Positions 50,136-58,474 of a DNA stretch of 64,000 nucleotides are shown in pieces. The position numbers were made by a program, and so were the translations under genes. Origin of the DNA: Eubacterium sp. (GTDB lineage: Bacteria > Bacillota_A > Clostridia > Lachnospirales > Lachnospiraceae); the NCBI GenBank assembly GCA_024687845.1, contig JAILEL010000158.1, positions 1 through 64,000 on the forward strand, in the 5' to 3' direction. How positions within the stretch are numbered: the stretch's first letter is position 1; the number at the start of each line of letters is the position of its first letter. The notes under the pieces are model-generated. The model did no database searches. It was not told where the DNA came from and saw only the letters and a list, made by a program, of their open reading frames with translations.

Positions 50136-51245
50136 TTAATATCTCTTCTTCTGGAGACTTACATTCAAAACAATACCGATTCCAATAGAAAGACTAACAA
50201 GTGAAGTCAGTCCATAGCTTACAAATGGCAAAGGAATTCCAGTATTTGGAAGAAGCTTTGTGGCAACTCCGATATTGATAAAAGACTGATATCCGATAAG
50301 ACATCCTATGCCATAAGCCAGTAAGCTCCCGGCGTCATCTCTAGCGTGCCGCCCAGCCCTTATACATTGTAACACTATCAGCAAAATAATTCCAATTATT
50401 ATTACACTTCCGAAGAATCCAAAGGATTCACCTACAGCAGAAAAGATAAAGTCTGTCTGCTGCTCTGAAATAAGATTGGTATCACTTGTATTTGTATCAC
50501 CCTTTTTACGAAGTCCTTTACCCATCAGCTGGCCTGAACCAATAGCCATAACAGAGTTTTCCTGCTGCATTGTTTCATCCTCATATTCTGAAGGATAGAT
50601 AAATGACATTATACGGGTAACCTGATGCTGATATAAAAGCTTTTGATCCGGTTTCTGAATGTACCAGATGAATATACTAAAGGTCGGAATAAGAATCAGA
50701 AGTGCAATTCCGATAATCTTATAGCTGAGACCTGAGATATACAGCAATGTAAAAAGTACAAGAGTCAGACAAAGTGTAGTAGATAGATCCGGTTCTTTAT
50801 ATATAAGAAGTATTGGGATTACCCAGAAAAACAAAAATCCAAATATACCTCTTATGGAATTGACCTTTTCTTCCTCTATAAGTTTACTCAGGAAAAATGC
50901 CATAAATATAATCATGAGAATCTTAGCAAGCTCTGATGGCTGAAATCTGATACCAGCCAGAGTAAACCATCTTCTCGCATTATTTACCGAAGTTCCTGCC
51001 AGAAGAACAAGGGCAAGAAGTACAGTACTAAAAATATACAGAGGATATGCAAATTTTAGAATAAAATGATAGTCGATAAAAGATATAATAATCATGAAGA
51101 CTATGGATATTCCAAAACCTATGGACTGCTTAACGGTATAGACACTATTAACACTATTTATTAGCAGAATACCAATAAGCATTATAGCTACAACAAGAGA
51201 AAACAATATATAGTTGTAATATCTCATACTATATTTTTTAAACAT
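50136..51245 (-). CDS. rodA: RodA/FtsW-type SEDS peptidoglycan glycosyltransferase
   Basis: A 369-residue polytopic membrane protein with about 10 helices that polymerises lipid II for cell elongation together with PBP2. Family features: GIRFQPSELAKILMI, EPDLSTTLCL, GSGQLMGKGL, TDFIFSAVGESFGF and PNTGIPLPFVSYGLTS. It begins 1 base after the PBP2 stop (TAGAATG) with AGGAG in the end of that gene. The context mreC-mreD-pbp2 supports RodA over FtsW. Confidence 0.96.
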   Translation of the reverse strand: MFKKYSMRYYNYILFSLVVAIMLIGILLINSVNSVYTVKQSIGFGISIVFMIIISFIDYHFILKFAYPLYIFSTVLLALVLLAGTSVNNARRWFTLAGIRFQPSELAKILMIIFMAFFLSKLIEEEKVNSIRGIFGFLFFWVIPILLIYKEPDLSTTLCLTLVLFTLLYISGLSYKIIGIALLILIPTFSIFIWYIQKPDQKLLYQHQVTRIMSFIYPSEYEDETMQQENSVMAIGSGQLMGKGLRKKGDTNTSDTNLISEQQTDFIFSAVGESFGFFGSVIIIGIILLIVLQCIRAGRHARDDAGSLLAYGIGCLIGYQSFINIGVATKLLPNTGIPLPFVSYGLTSLVSLSIGIGIVLNVSLQKKRY

Positions 51246-51246
51246 T

Positions 51247-54099
51247 CTAATCTCCTACTTCTCCACTATCTTCTGTAAATGTAGCATCATTAAGAGCTTC
51301 TTTATCATACAGATATGCATATATAAATCCGGTAAGGTCAGCAGCATTCGCTGAAGAATATCCATTTGGAATAACTGTAGTAACAGATACTTCAGGAGCT
51401 GTATATGGCGCATAAGATACAAAAAGCGCATGTGCTGGTCGATCTTCACCTTCCTGTGCAGTTCCGGTTTTACCAGCAACTTCAACATTTATGGAATTGA
51501 GAAGCTTATTCTTCTCAAGGTCATCTGTAACAACTAATCTCATTCCCGTATGGACAGAATCCCAGAGGTTATTATCTATGTTAACCTGGGATGCTATCGT
51601 ATGCGGTGATGATTTTACAACATTTCCTTCATAGTCAGTAATCTTGTTCATAAGTGTAAGATTATAACAAGTTCCATCATTTGCAAGTGTTGAAACATAG
51701 CGTGAAAGCTGTACAGGAGCATAGTTATGAGTACCCTGTCCGATAGCACTTGTAACGGCATCCATGTTGGAAAACTTAGGTTCTATCTCTTCTATTTCTA
51801 CACCTGATCTTGATGTAAGACCGAACATAGCAGCATATTTCTTAAGGCTTGCAAGACCTTCATCATCCACGTATTTATGTGATCTGGTTGCAAGACGATA
51901 TCCAACTGTAAAGAAGAAATAGTTACAGGAAATATCTATAGCTGTTGGAATATTAATAGAGCCATGTGTAAGTCTGTAATCTCTGTAAATCCAGCACTTA
52001 GGCTTGGTATATACCTCTTCAAATACACCAAGGTCGGTAATATACTCATCCAGACCAAGTACACCTTCAGATACTCCGGTAATTGCTGTAATAGGTTTAA
52101 ATGTGGAACCAGGAGCGGTTCTCATCATCGTAGCTCTGTTATAAAGCGGTTTGGTTTCATCCAGAAGAAGTCTCTCATAATAATCAGGATCAACAGTGTT
52201 GGTCAGATAATTATTATCATAGCTTGGATAGCTTACCATAGCACGCACTTCACCTGTATGTACATCAGTAACAACCACAGCACCTGAACAAGGTGTCAGA
52301 GCCAGCATCGCTGGTGTTATATCAAGTGATTTCAGCTTCGTTATAATAAAGTCATATGGGTCCATAGCTCCTGAAAGGAAGGATGCATATTCCAGATCGC
52401 CATCATCCTTAAGGACTCCCTGTTCATACAGAAGACTTATTGTATCATGACCAGATATAGTTCCCTGTCTGATCATATTTTTAATAACACGGTTATTAAA
52501 ATCTATATCTGTTTCAAGATATTTAATTATATAATTGATAAGAATATTATATATTTCATCAGAATCATAATACTGGTTAACATTCTCTATAGAAGTAACA
52601 TCGATAGCTTCAACTCTGATAAGATATCTGAGAAAGTCCTGAAGTGAAGTCTGGTCATTAACGTAATCAAGAAAGTCATTTGAGTTCTGATTAACCTTAC
52701 TTACATCATATATTCCATTTTTACTAAGCATCTCGCAGATATATTCACAGTAATCCTTATATTCAGAATCGAGATATTTTAATTCCACAGGATTATCGGT
52801 AAGCAGATGGTCAACAGTATCAAGAGTTGTTTCCAGTCTTGAAGTAAAAAGATTATATATCTCCTTTTCGTGTTCTGTAGCACCACTTTCCTTCATTTTA
52901 TTGATACTAATATAATTGTTAGAATAAAATGAAGCATAAACATCAGTTATCGGAATGATCTTCTCCGGATTTTCTTCAGAAGCATAAGCATAGTTAACAA
53001 TCTTTGATATAAGAATTGAGGCAAGCTCCTTCTCAAGCATATCGTAGCAGTACTTCTGAAGATCAGTATCTATAGTAAGGTAAATATCATTTCCTGCTAT
53101 AGATGCAGTATCCTTAGTTACTTCGAGTACTTTTCCAAGATTATCAACATAAAGAGTCTGCTCACCATCAGTTCCATGAAGCTGTCTTTCAAAATCTCTT
53201 TCTATTCCTGATTTACCTACAACATCATTACTGTCATATATTGTATCTCCAGCCTCATCATTTAACTCATCTATATCAGCTTGAGAAGCTTTTCCTACAT
53301 ATCCGATAATATGAGAAAAATATTTCGCATCATTATAAACACGGCTTGATGTAACCTGAATATCCATTCCAAGTAGGTTATCTTTATTTTCAGTAATAGC
53401 AGCACGACTCTTTTCTGAAATATCATGAGCCACTTCTACGGGAACATACTGCTGAAATCTGTTCAGCCAGAGATTATATCTGCAGGCAAGTATCTTATAA
53501 GCAGTTTCCTCATCATATTCATTATCAATTTCAAAAAGCTTCTTAAGGTATTTTGCACTTTCCTCGGCTGTTGCCCTCTCCTGCTCAGGAGATAAGTCAT
53601 CAATCGTATCAACCGCATATACATCCTTAAGAAAATACTTTAAAGTAAGTCCGTCAATATTATAATAATACCGGCCTTCTTTATAACGAATGTTAAAGTT
53701 AGCATCCAGATCATCACCATTTTCTTTAAGAATATTAAGTGTATTGTTTATTATTCTATTCTTTAACTTGCTTTCAGACATATTCAGACTTTTAGCTGTT
53801 TCAGGTAATGCGGTGCTGTTACCAAATGTTAGAGTATAGGATATCTCATTATATGCAAGAAGATTTCCATTAACATCATAAATGTTTCCTCTAATAGAAT
53901 TCACCGTCAGAGTTTTCTCAGACTTATATTCAAAACTCTTGCTGAACTGTTCTCCCTGCTCGATCTGAACAGTGAAGAGACGGTTAATGATAAGAATATA
54001 GAGTACTATAATAAGAAGTGTTATTGGAAACACTCTGCTTTTTACATATTCAAGAGTTATCTCTTTAAGTGAAATAAAGAGATCCTTAAGCAGTTTCAT
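51247..54099 (-). CDS. mrdA: Penicillin-binding protein 2 (MrdA-type transpeptidase) with a large insertion
   Basis: The cross-linking partner of RodA. The 950-residue protein has an N-terminal anchor (VFPITLLIIVLYILIINRLF), a pedestal domain, and a transpeptidase domain with SxxK at Ser665 (APGSTFKPI), SCN in DISCNYFF and KTG at 877 (AGKTGTAQ). Between DLQKYCYDML (about 345) and SGAVVVTDVHTGEVRAMV (about 610) there is an insertion of roughly 250 residues rich in Asp, Tyr, Asn and Ile, which standard ~600-700-residue PBP2 lacks. Its first 14 bases overlap the end of mreD. Confidence 0.94.
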   Translation of the reverse strand: MKLLKDLFISLKEITLEYVKSRVFPITLLIIVLYILIINRLFTVQIEQGEQFSKSFEYKSEKTLTVNSIRGNIYDVNGNLLAYNEISYTLTFGNSTALPETAKSLNMSESKLKNRIINNTLNILKENGDDLDANFNIRYKEGRYYYNIDGLTLKYFLKDVYAVDTIDDLSPEQERATAEESAKYLKKLFEIDNEYDEETAYKILACRYNLWLNRFQQYVPVEVAHDISEKSRAAITENKDNLLGMDIQVTSSRVYNDAKYFSHIIGYVGKASQADIDELNDEAGDTIYDSNDVVGKSGIERDFERQLHGTDGEQTLYVDNLGKVLEVTKDTASIAGNDIYLTIDTDLQKYCYDMLEKELASILISKIVNYAYASEENPEKIIPITDVYASFYSNNYISINKMKESGATEHEKEIYNLFTSRLETTLDTVDHLLTDNPVELKYLDSEYKDYCEYICEMLSKNGIYDVSKVNQNSNDFLDYVNDQTSLQDFLRYLIRVEAIDVTSIENVNQYYDSDEIYNILINYIIKYLETDIDFNNRVIKNMIRQGTISGHDTISLLYEQGVLKDDGDLEYASFLSGAMDPYDFIITKLKSLDITPAMLALTPCSGAVVVTDVHTGEVRAMVSYPSYDNNYLTNTVDPDYYERLLLDETKPLYNRATMMRTAPGSTFKPITAITGVSEGVLGLDEYITDLGVFEEVYTKPKCWIYRDYRLTHGSINIPTAIDISCNYFFFTVGYRLATRSHKYVDDEGLASLKKYAAMFGLTSRSGVEIEEIEPKFSNMDAVTSAIGQGTHNYAPVQLSRYVSTLANDGTCYNLTLMNKITDYEGNVVKSSPHTIASQVNIDNNLWDSVHTGMRLVVTDDLEKNKLLNSINVEVAGKTGTAQEGEDRPAHALFVSYAPYTAPEVSVTTVIPNGYSSANAADLTGFIYAYLYDKEALNDATFTEDSGEVGD

Positions 54100-54598
54100 T
54101 ATCCTTTACCTTCTTTTTAAGTAATTTGTTAAGCCAGACATAGAATCTATAAATAATTACTGTAGCTATAACAGTAAAAAATATCTGTGGTAGAAATACA
54201 TTGGTCAGATAAAATCCGAGATCAGTTCTGTTTCTGAGGAGAAATGTCGCGATATACACAACAAAATTAAAAATGAACTCATCAGCGGCAATGATAAATA
54301 CTGGGAGCATTATATCTTCCATAAGAAATTCCTTATGAAATGCGCCATTTATATAACCAAGTATCATAAAAAGCAGCATATACGGACCGATAAGTGTATT
54401 AAAGAAAAGATCATAAAGAAAACCGCAAAGAAAGCCGATTAAAAGGCCTTCCTTTCTACCTCTCATAAGTCCGAAAGACATCGTAAGAACCAGGAGCAGG
54501 TTTGGAGCTGCTCCGCATAGATTATGAAAGGAAAAAAGAGAGCTTTGCAGTAAAAATGATAATATTATTAAAATAAATATTACTATAGCTCGACGCAT
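54086..54598 (-). CDS. mreD: Rod shape-determining protein MreD
   Basis: A 170-residue protein with five or six membrane helices and the conserved NLLLVLTMSFGLMRGRKEGLLIGF...LYD region, in which GxxxGFLCGFLYDLF is typical. It is part of the elongasome with MreC, RodA and PBP2. Its start shares one base with the mreC stop (TAATG) and its end overlaps mrdA by 14 bases. mreB is not in the window, so it must lie elsewhere. Confidence 0.93.
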   Translation of the reverse strand: MRRAIVIFILIILSFLLQSSLFSFHNLCGAAPNLLLVLTMSFGLMRGRKEGLLIGFLCGFLYDLFFNTLIGPYMLLFMILGYINGAFHKEFLMEDIMLPVFIIAADEFIFNFVVYIATFLLRNRTDLGFYLTNVFLPQIFFTVIATVIIYRFYVWLNKLLKKKVKDNETA

Positions 54599-55449
54599 TA
54601 ATAATTCACTTCCTGTTTACGATCAAGGATTATCATAACATCCTTTATATCAGTAAAATTAACCGTTGGAGTTATCTTGGCTGTCTGTGTAAGATTATTA
54701 GAATCCTGTGCTACACTGGTGACATAACCAATAGTAAGGCCATAAAGATATCTGTCAGAAACACTTGAAGTAATAACCTTATCTCCAACATTTATAATTG
54801 CACTTTTATCTATATCAGTAGCATACAGATAACCTTCCTTGGTTGTCTGAAGACTACCCTCTACAGTACACAGATAACCGGTATTTCCGATTTCTGCTGT
54901 TACATTTGCTCTGTCATCTATAATTGCACGAACCTTTGCATAGTCATCATAGGATTCAACAACAATGCCAAGAAGACCATCATCACTAAGTACATTACAG
55001 CCCTCATAGATTCCATCATTTAGTCCCTTATCAATGTAGAACTCATTAAACCAGCCTGCTGAATTGACAGAAAAGATTCTGGCAACTGTCTTCTCATACT
55101 CAGGATAAAGTACATCCAGATCATACATATCTCTGAGCTCCTGAAGCTCTGCCAGCTCCGCCTGCTGTTTGTCCAGTTCATTCTGTGTATCTGTAAGCTC
55201 ACTCTTTAGCTTTTCATTTTCTTCTTTTAACTCTTTTACATCACCAAAAACCTTGAGCTTATCATTAACATAAATTGCAGCATCGTTTACTCCCTGCTGC
55301 ATCGGTGTAATGTAACGTCCGGTAAATTCACGGACTACCTTTAATTCATTTGGAAAAAAAGCTGACACAATAATAAGAGCTATACATATAACTGATAGCG
55401 CTATAAGAAGATATTTAGGACTTAAGTCCTTATGTAAGTTGAATTTCAT
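54598..55449 (-). CDS. mreC: Rod shape-determining protein MreC
   Basis: A 283-residue bitopic protein: membrane helix at about 11-30 (YLLIALSVICIALIIVSAFF), a coiled coil (about 65-105, EENEKLKSELTDTQNELDK), then the MreC beta domains with GWFNEFYIDKGLNDGIYEGC and NVGDKVITSSVSDRY. I chose ATG 55449, which begins 1 base after the radC stop; two in-frame upstream ATGs would lie inside radC. It couples PBP2 activation to the Rod complex. Confidence 0.95.
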   Translation of the reverse strand: MKFNLHKDLSPKYLLIALSVICIALIIVSAFFPNELKVVREFTGRYITPMQQGVNDAAIYVNDKLKVFGDVKELKEENEKLKSELTDTQNELDKQQAELAELQELRDMYDLDVLYPEYEKTVARIFSVNSAGWFNEFYIDKGLNDGIYEGCNVLSDDGLLGIVVESYDDYAKVRAIIDDRANVTAEIGNTGYLCTVEGSLQTTKEGYLYATDIDKSAIINVGDKVITSSVSDRYLYGLTIGYVTSVAQDSNNLTQTAKITPTVNFTDIKDVMIILDRKQEVNY

Positions 55450-55450
55450 A

Positions 55451-56143
55451 TTATAAGAGACCTCTCTCATATAAACTGTTATAACAGCCGTCACCTATTA
55501 TGATATGATCCTCGAGAGTAACTCCAAGTTCGTCTCCAAGATCTTTAATCTTTTTAGTAACAAGAATATCCATCTCACTAGGTGTCGGATCACCTGATGG
55601 ATGGTTATGAATCAGAATTACACTTGCGGCATTTATTTTAAGTGCTTCAACAAATATCTCACGTGGCGAAAGCATACTCCTGTTAAGACCTCCGACTGAT
55701 ATAAGAATCTTATGAATATATGAATTACTGGAAGAAAGAAAAAGCGCAAATACCTTTTCTTTAGTCAGATATCTCACATCCTCCATAAAATAGTCAGCCA
55801 CACTCTCAGCCGAATCAAACTCAAGTCTGTCCCTTTTACTCTGACTGGCCATTCTTCGCGATATTTCCATAACAGCCAGAATCTGAGACGCCTTCGTTTT
55901 TCCAACACCAGGTATTTCCATAAGACTGTTTATGTCTCTATAATTCAGACCTGACAATCCTTTAAATACAGGATGACAATTCAGAATCTGCTGAGCCAGA
56001 TTAATAACACTCAGGTCTTTTGTACCTGTGCGCAAAATTACAGCCAATAATTCGGCGTCTGAAAGCTTCTCACACCCCTCATTTATCAGCTTCTCTGTTG
56101 GTTTTTCACACTCTGCCATATCGGCAATTCTTAAGTTGTTCAT
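55451..56143 (-). CDS. radC: RadC family JAB-domain protein
   Basis: A 230-residue protein with an N-terminal helix-hairpin-helix part (MEIPGVGKTKASQILAVME) and the JAMM metal motif HNHPSGDPTPSEMD with PREIFVEALKINAASVILI before it. The name reflects an old link to DNA repair that is not well supported; the function is unclear. It lies directly before mreC, the usual order in Firmicutes. AGGAGGT lies 4 bases before the ATG. Confidence 0.94.
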   Translation of the reverse strand: MNNLRIADMAECEKPTEKLINEGCEKLSDAELLAVILRTGTKDLSVINLAQQILNCHPVFKGLSGLNYRDINSLMEIPGVGKTKASQILAVMEISRRMASQSKRDRLEFDSAESVADYFMEDVRYLTKEKVFALFLSSSNSYIHKILISVGGLNRSMLSPREIFVEALKINAASVILIHNHPSGDPTPSEMDILVTKKIKDLGDELGVTLEDHIIIGDGCYNSLYERGLL

Positions 56144-56192
56144 TCATACCTCCTATCACAGGCCACTTGTGCATCGAAGGCATTTTGTCATA

Positions 56193-57476
56193 TTACCATA
56201 CTATAAGATTTTTTTCCACTATTTTCTGTAATGACATCATAATTCCATATTTTGCGTGTGGATATGTGAGTCCGCCCTGGAAATATACCGCATATGGCTC
56301 TTTTATTGGAGCATCTGCAGAAAGCTCTATTGAAGCACCTGAGACAAATGCGCCAGCTGCCATTATTACTTCACTATCGTAACCAGGCATAGCCCATGGT
56401 ATAGGCTTTACAAAGCTGTCAACTGGAGCAGCTGCCTGTATACCTTCGCAGAAGGCTTTAATAAGCTCAGGAGTTCCCAGGGTTACAGCTTCAATAATAT
56501 CATATCTATCTTCCTTTGAATCCGGAACAGCCTTAAATCCAAGTCCTTCATATACATTTGCAGCAAATATAGCTCCCTTAAGAGCAGCCGCTGTAACTGT
56601 CGGAGCAAGGAAAAGTCCCTGAGCAATCTGTGCAGTAAGTCCAAGTGATGCACCAACCTCTTTACCGATTCCAGGGGTTATAAGTCTTACAGCTGCATTT
56701 TCTACGCATTCATGAGTTCCACAGATGTATCCTCCGATAGGTGCAATACCACCTCCCGGATTCTTGATAAGGGAACCAACCACCATATCAGCGCCAACAT
56801 CCGAAGGCTCAATAGTTTCTACAAATTCACCATAACAGTTATCGACCATAACAATAACTTCCGGCTTAATTTTTTTAACAAAGCGAATAACCTCACCTAT
56901 CTTTTCAACTGACAGAGAAGGTCTTACTGAATATCCCTTTGAGCGCTGAATCTCTATTATTTTAGTTTTTTCATTTATTGCATTTTTAATCCCTTCAAAA
57001 TCCCAGGAGCCATCCTCTAAAAGATCAACCTGATTATATGTGATACCATATTCTGCAAGACTTCCTCTTTCAGGTCTGATACCAATTACTCCCTGAAGAG
57101 TATCATAGACAGAGCCAGCTACTGAAAGAATCTCATCACCAGGTCTTGTATTTCCTGCAAGTGCTATCGTAAGTGCATGAGTTCCACAGGTAATCTGTTG
57201 ACGTACAAGTGCATCCTCAGTATGAAATACTTTTGCATATATCTGTTCCAAAGTATCACGACCGGCATCATTATAGCCATAACCGGTAGTACCTCTCAGA
57301 TGTTCTTCTGCAAGCTTACATTCATGCATCGCATGAAGAACCTTAACCTGATTCTGCTCCGCGATTTTGTCTATAATCGCATATCTTTCCATCAAATTAG
57401 CTTCAATGCTATTACAGTAGTCAAAAACCTTTTCATCAATTCCATTATTAAGATAAAATTCTTTAATTGCTTCCAT
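56193..57476 (-). CDS. Aluminium-resistance / methionine-gamma-lyase-family PLP protein
   Basis: A 427-residue PLP-dependent enzyme of the Alum_res family (PF06838), distantly related to Cys/Met-metabolism enzymes. It has TGYGYNDAGRDTLEQIYA, QITCGTHALTIALAGN, VDNCYGEFVETIEPSDVGAD and SLIKNPGGGIAPIGGYI, where the Lys is the expected PLP anchor. Real substrate unknown; the aluminium name comes from early phenotype work. It lies after miaA, a frequent clostridial arrangement (mutS-mutL-miaA-this gene). GGAG precedes the ATG. Confidence 0.93.
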   Translation of the reverse strand: MEAIKEFYLNNGIDEKVFDYCNSIEANLMERYAIIDKIAEQNQVKVLHAMHECKLAEEHLRGTTGYGYNDAGRDTLEQIYAKVFHTEDALVRQQITCGTHALTIALAGNTRPGDEILSVAGSVYDTLQGVIGIRPERGSLAEYGITYNQVDLLEDGSWDFEGIKNAINEKTKIIEIQRSKGYSVRPSLSVEKIGEVIRFVKKIKPEVIVMVDNCYGEFVETIEPSDVGADMVVGSLIKNPGGGIAPIGGYICGTHECVENAAVRLITPGIGKEVGASLGLTAQIAQGLFLAPTVTAAALKGAIFAANVYEGLGFKAVPDSKEDRYDIIEAVTLGTPELIKAFCEGIQAAAPVDSFVKPIPWAMPGYDSEVIMAAGAFVSGASIELSADAPIKEPYAVYFQGGLTYPHAKYGIMMSLQKIVEKNLIVW

Positions 57477-57499
57477 TTATAATCTCCATCTTTATTTTT

Positions 57500-58474
57500 T
57501 TAGCTGTGACTAATAATACCTCTGTTTATTAAAACAATCGATATCATATCAAGTATCTCATTTTCAGTATTAATATCCTTATCAAGCCAGATCACATCTT
57601 TTTCCCGTCTGAACCACGTAAGCTGCCTTTTTGCAAAATGTCTTGTATTAAGCTTAATTTTTTCAAATGCTTCTTCAAGCAGCTTATCTTCATCTATATT
57701 ATTATTTTGCTCGATGCTTTCAAGCGCTTCAAGAATCTCCTTGTAGCCAATTGCCTGCATTGATGTCATACTGAGATTAACTCCAGCTTTCTTAAGTCTT
57801 TCAACTTCTTCAATGAGTCCGGCATTTTTCATAATATCAACTCTTTTATTTATCCTCTCATACAGACGGCTTCTATCCATATTTAAGACAAAATATGCAC
57901 TATTATAAGCTGATTCTTTAGCATGTTCAGTTTCATTATGAAGTGAAATAGGGCTCTTATTTATATGATAAAACTCTAGCGCACGAATTACTTTACGAAC
58001 ATTGTTTTTATGAATTTTATCAGCCGATACCGGATCCACTTCCTTAAGTTCATTATATAACCTGTCTATATCTCCCGTCTGTTCATAGTAATCCTCAAGT
58101 TTTTTACGATAACTTGTCTTCTCTTCCTGATTAAAATCTATCTGATAAAGTAAAGCCTGGATATAGAAACCTGTTCCACCAACAACGATGGGGACTTTCC
58201 CACGTGATAGAATATCATCAACGAGTTTTGTAGCTTCTTTTTGAAAAACAGTTACATCAAACGGAAAATCAGGCTCATACACATCTATCAAATGGTGTCT
58301 CACACCCTGCATTTCCTCTTTTGTAATCTTTGCACTTCCAATATCCAGACCTTTATATACCTGAGCCGAATCGGCAGAAATAATCTCGCCATCGATTAGT
58401 TTGGCGAGATTAATTGAAAGGTCTGTTTTTCCAACAGCAGTTGGTCCAGTTAATATAACTAAAGGTTTTTTCAC
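57500..58474 (-). CDS. miaA: tRNA dimethylallyltransferase
   Basis: It adds a dimethylallyl group to A37 of tRNAs reading UNN codons. The 324-residue protein has the P-loop GPTAVGKTD, DSAQVYKGLDIGSAK, GGTGFYIQALLY and FAKRQLTWFRRE near the C-terminus. The start is GTG 58474, overlapping the mutL stop by 4 bases (GTGA), with GAGG 8 bases upstream. MiaB, which thiolates the MiaA product, is encoded at the window's right edge in the same cluster. Confidence 0.96.
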   Translation of the reverse strand: MKKPLVILTGPTAVGKTDLSINLAKLIDGEIISADSAQVYKGLDIGSAKITKEEMQGVRHHLIDVYEPDFPFDVTVFQKEATKLVDDILSRGKVPIVVGGTGFYIQALLYQIDFNQEEKTSYRKKLEDYYEQTGDIDRLYNELKEVDPVSADKIHKNNVRKVIRALEFYHINKSPISLHNETEHAKESAYNSAYFVLNMDRSRLYERINKRVDIMKNAGLIEEVERLKKAGVNLSMTSMQAIGYKEILEALESIEQNNNIDEDKLLEEAFEKIKLNTRHFAKRQLTWFRREKDVIWLDKDINTENEILDMISIVLINRGIISHS

